A DNA stretch of 64,000 bases, taken from an uncultured Candidatus Melainabacteria bacterium (lineage in GTDB: Bacteria; Cyanobacteriota; Vampirovibrionia; Gastranaerophilales; Gastranaerophilaceae). The notes under the pieces were generated by a model that saw only the letters and a list, made by a program, of their open reading frames with translations, was not told the origin of the DNA and searched no databases. The position numbers and the translations under genes were made by a program. Shown here one piece after another: positions 60,759 to 64,000 of the stretch; position 1 is the first letter of the stretch; each line of letters opens with the position of its first letter. The stretch lies in contig CAKVIM010000002.1 in assembly GCA_934754775.1 (NCBI GenBank), forward strand, positions 62,001 to 126,000, in the 5' to 3' direction.

Positions 60759-61969
60759 ACACGACCTCCCATCATTAGGGCTAAAGAACTATCCCTATCA
60801 TCGTCCTCATGTTTTGTCACATCCTGATAATATTCCTCGAGCCATTTTATGTGTTCTTTCATCGCATCCAATTTTTCTTTGAATGCACTATTCAACTCAT
60901 CTGGAGAGTCCGTCTTTTTTATAAAATCAGTTATATTACTATATTTACACTCTAAACGTCTTAATTCTTCCCTTAGTCTATCACTCTCACATTCCCCAGG
61001 GAAAGTTTTATCATATTCACCAATGACATTTGTATCAAATTTCTCTTGCAATCTTTTTTTATACAAAACTAATTTTTCTGCTTTATTCGGATTTCTCTTA
61101 GCACTTGCGATTGTGTTCAAATCTTTTATTATATCACTTGCAGCATTTGTTCCTAATTTAAAGACTTCTTTAAATTTGTCTAATGATTTTATATCTTTTG
61201 CAAGCGAATAAAACAACGTATCAAATTCTAAAAAAGCCGGTTTTTTCTTAACATTATCAACATTTGAATAAGTATAGTAAAATCCATCTAATCCTACTGT
61301 CGCTGTTGAATACATGTTATTAAACATTTTTTCACGCAATCTATTTATATAGACCTTATTTCTTTGCAAACAATTTTTATTCATTTCATCATCATTATCA
61401 AGACCTTTTAACATCCTGAAAATATACGCATTTTTACCATCTGCGGATGATAATAATTTTTCTATTAACTCTAATTTAAAATTTTGATAATAACTATCCG
61501 GTAATGCCCCTAATGCATCAACAAAATCTTGATCTATGAATTCATCAGACTTCGCCAATTCAGTAAGATAATTTTTTTTAGCAACACGATATCCCAAATA
61601 TTCATCATCCATTACCGGTAAAAGCTCAGTCAATGCTTTTTTCTTGTAGTATGATAGTGACTTATAGCCTGAATAATTATAGAAAATGGAGTATTCAATT
61701 TTATTACTTGCTTTTGCCAACTTATCTAAAAGCCCAGGTATGGACTTTTTACATTTTTGAGGTGCCTGCAAAGCACGGCTCAAAGTTTCTTTAAATGCAT
61801 TTAGTTTTCGTGTACTATTGATTTTTTTCCCTGCAGTACGTAATAGATATAATGCAACAAATGTGCCAGGGTCTGATTTAAATGATGGGCTATATTGAAC
61901 TTGCTTAGCCTCATTGCGTTTTGGGTAAGTATTAGTTCTTATTAATACAGGATTATTATAAATCTTCAT
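60755..61969 (-). CDS. Hypothetical protein with N-terminal SFKS motif
   Basis: The start is the ATG at 61969 (MKIYNNPVLIRTNTYPKRNE), with GGAG 5 nt upstream; an earlier GTG is rejected. The 404-residue protein is helical and highly charged. The motif QYSPSFKSDPGT lies near residue 30, similar to other unknown proteins in this window. No membrane helix or enzyme motif is apparent, and no function is assigned. Confidence 0.65.
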   Translation of the reverse strand: MKIYNNPVLIRTNTYPKRNEAKQVQYSPSFKSDPGTFVALYLLRTAGKKINSTRKLNAFKETLSRALQAPQKCKKSIPGLLDKLAKASNKIEYSIFYNYSGYKSLSYYKKKALTELLPVMDDEYLGYRVAKKNYLTELAKSDEFIDQDFVDALGALPDSYYQNFKLELIEKLLSSADGKNAYIFRMLKGLDNDDEMNKNCLQRNKVYINRLREKMFNNMYSTATVGLDGFYYTYSNVDNVKKKPAFLEFDTLFYSLAKDIKSLDKFKEVFKLGTNAASDIIKDLNTIASAKRNPNKAEKLVLYKKRLQEKFDTNVIGEYDKTFPGECESDRLREELRRLECKYSNITDFIKKTDSPDELNSAFKEKLDAMKEHIKWLEEYYQDVTKHEDDDRDSSLALMMGGRV

Positions 61970-61990
61970 ATCCACTCCTTTTAATTTAGA

Positions 61991-62704
61991 CTAAAAAACA
62001 TCCGGAAAAGGGAATTCCACATCATCTGGCCACGGAAAGTCAATCTCATCTGGGGCATCTATATCAATATCAATATCAGTATCGCCACCATCAACGTCTA
62101 CGTCTGTATCACCACCATCAAAATCTGTATCTGAAACATCTACATCACCATCAGAAACATTCCCTATATTGATAGGGATTTCTCCACCTGCATAATGGAT
62201 GAACGAATCGCCGACTTGAATATTCGCTCCATCAATTGCTCTTATTGAAGCATTATTAATCACATCCGAAGCATCATCCGGCAAAGATATAAATGGAACA
62301 GCATCGTCTGTTGAAGTTGGAAGAGTACCTGCTTCTTGAACACCACCATTTTCAGTAAAAGTTACAGTATCTCCACTCGGTAAAATATGAGTATATTCTC
62401 CGGTTTCCTCGTTCACAAGATTGTTCCCATCAAGAACAGTATTACCACCTGCTACAACACCCCCAGCCACCATAGACTCTTTCGCTGCATTTGGTACTTC
62501 CTTAAAAAAAGTTTCATGAATCTTGCTCGCAGTATCCTTCATTTTGTTAGCTATTTTGCCCAAAGTATCAGTTGCACCCTGCGGCATATCCGAAGTGACA
62601 TGAACAATTGTTGGGTTATAATATCCGGTGAATTTAGGTTTAGCCTTGAATGTTCTGCCATACGAATAACAATTTTGGATAGCAGGATTAATAGGTTGAA
62701 TCAT
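61991..62704 (-). CDS. Acidic, aspartate-rich hypothetical protein
   Basis: A 237-residue protein with a canonical AAGGAGG site before the ATG. The N-terminus (MIQPINPAIQNCYSYGRTFK, then AKPKFTGYYNPTIV) has the phenylalanine-containing motif seen elsewhere. The last 50 residues are an Asp-rich tract with repeated GGDTDVDVD / GGDTDIDID units and a final FPWPDDVEFPFPDVF. Exported or calcium-binding behaviour would fit, but there is no signal peptide, so this is speculation. Confidence 0.65.
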   Translation of the reverse strand: MIQPINPAIQNCYSYGRTFKAKPKFTGYYNPTIVHVTSDMPQGATDTLGKIANKMKDTASKIHETFFKEVPNAAKESMVAGGVVAGGNTVLDGNNLVNEETGEYTHILPSGDTVTFTENGGVQEAGTLPTSTDDAVPFISLPDDASDVINNASIRAIDGANIQVGDSFIHYAGGEIPINIGNVSDGDVDVSDTDFDGGDTDVDVDGGDTDIDIDIDAPDEIDFPWPDDVEFPFPDVF

Positions 62705-62734
62705 ATATACCTCCTTAATAAAAGCTTTTTATAA

Positions 62735-62763
62735 ATGCTACGCTCAATAGATATATCTGTCAA
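62735..62763 (-). promoter_or_regulatory. Promoter of the Asp-rich protein gene
   Basis: TTGACA (62758-62763) and TAGCAT (62735-62740) on the minus strand, 17 nt apart, followed by the leader with an AAGGAGG site. Confidence 0.5.
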
Positions 62764-62801
62764 TATATATGTAAAGATATATGAAGATATAGCAAAAAAA
62801 A

Positions 62802-62837
62802 GGAGCGAAGGTGATAAATCGCCCTCGCTCCTTTTTT
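62802..62837 (-). terminator. Terminator after serS
   Basis: Stem GGAGCGA / TCGCTCC with an imperfect inner stem (GGTGA / TCGCC, loop TAAA). A-rich sequence lies on one side and T-rich on the other. It lies 14 nt past the serS stop. Confidence 0.75.
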
Positions 62838-62850
62838 GAAATCTAATTAA

Positions 62851-64000
<1,150 letters not shown>

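Overview
This AT-rich window looks like a chromosome segment from a Gram-negative, fermentative bacterium of the non-photosynthetic cyanobacterial sister lineage (Melainabacteria/Vampirovibrionia, probably Candidatus Gastranaerophilales). This is inferred from gene content, not from a marker tree. The evidence is: LPS genes (lpxK, kdsB), TolC/MacA-type envelope export, LL-diaminopimelate aminotransferase (DapL), a long cyanobacterial-style NusB, a four-domain S1 protein, a clostridial-type ferredoxin and radical SAM enzymes, a type IV pilus cluster, motAB, and several lineage-type hypothetical proteins. No rRNA, tRNA, CRISPR array, prophage, transposase or replication origin was seen.

Layout. 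1-2.4 kb: lpxK (cut by the window edge), kdsB and a methyltransferase. 2.5-5.5 kb: rpmA-rplU and an acyl-CoA/AMP ligase. 5.5-11.2 kb: a membrane protein, pnuC, an outer-membrane TolC-family protein, pgi, and an OadG-like membrane protein with a 39-residue single-helix partner. 11.3-19.2 kb: a 2-hydroxyacyl-CoA dehydratase-related protein, mutL, a repeat-rich gap, an orphan MacA/TolC pair and nadK. 19.2-28.9 kb: a DUF151 nuclease, a poly-G repeat array, dapL, ftsY, nusB, deoB, ferredoxin, a radical SAM protein, maf, rpsA, truB and rbfA. 28.9-30.4 kb: an anti-sigma / ECF sigma / Spy-like operon. 30.4-37.8 kb: a HEAT-repeat protein, motA-motB with a coupled unknown gene, a large membrane protein and a SPASM radical SAM protein. 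38-48.8 kb: deoC, uppP, queD, a uridine-kinase-like gene, an SDR gene and the pilC-pilB-pilQ-pilP-like cluster. 48.9-53.6 kb: a TPR protein, a small unrecognised gene, a phosphopantetheinyl transferase and fusA. 53.7-64 kb: a HepT/MntA toxin-antitoxin pair, tpiA, rnc-cdsA-frr-pyrH, an Orn/Lys/Arg-type decarboxylase, three unknowns and serS (cut by the window edge).

Six genes or ORFs missed by a 60-codon or complete-ORF cutoff are added: partial lpxK, partial serS (extended), a 39-aa membrane peptide (11062-11181), a 58-aa ferredoxin (25041-25217), a 55-aa protein (50510-50677) and a weaker 46-aa CxxC candidate (40914-41054).

Three patterns cut across the window. First, promoters often carry an extended -10 (TGnTATAAT), and in five or six genes this box sits only 6-7 nt before the start codon with no Shine-Dalgarno sequence, which suggests leaderless mRNAs. 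Second, a dispersed composite repeat (poly-G run, units with an ACTACTAG-like core, then a GTTGGGC hairpin) fills several gene ends. Third, several unknown proteins share a short N-terminal phenylalanine motif. The HepT/MntA pair lies between two near-identical palindromes, and one of them encodes the HepT C-terminus.
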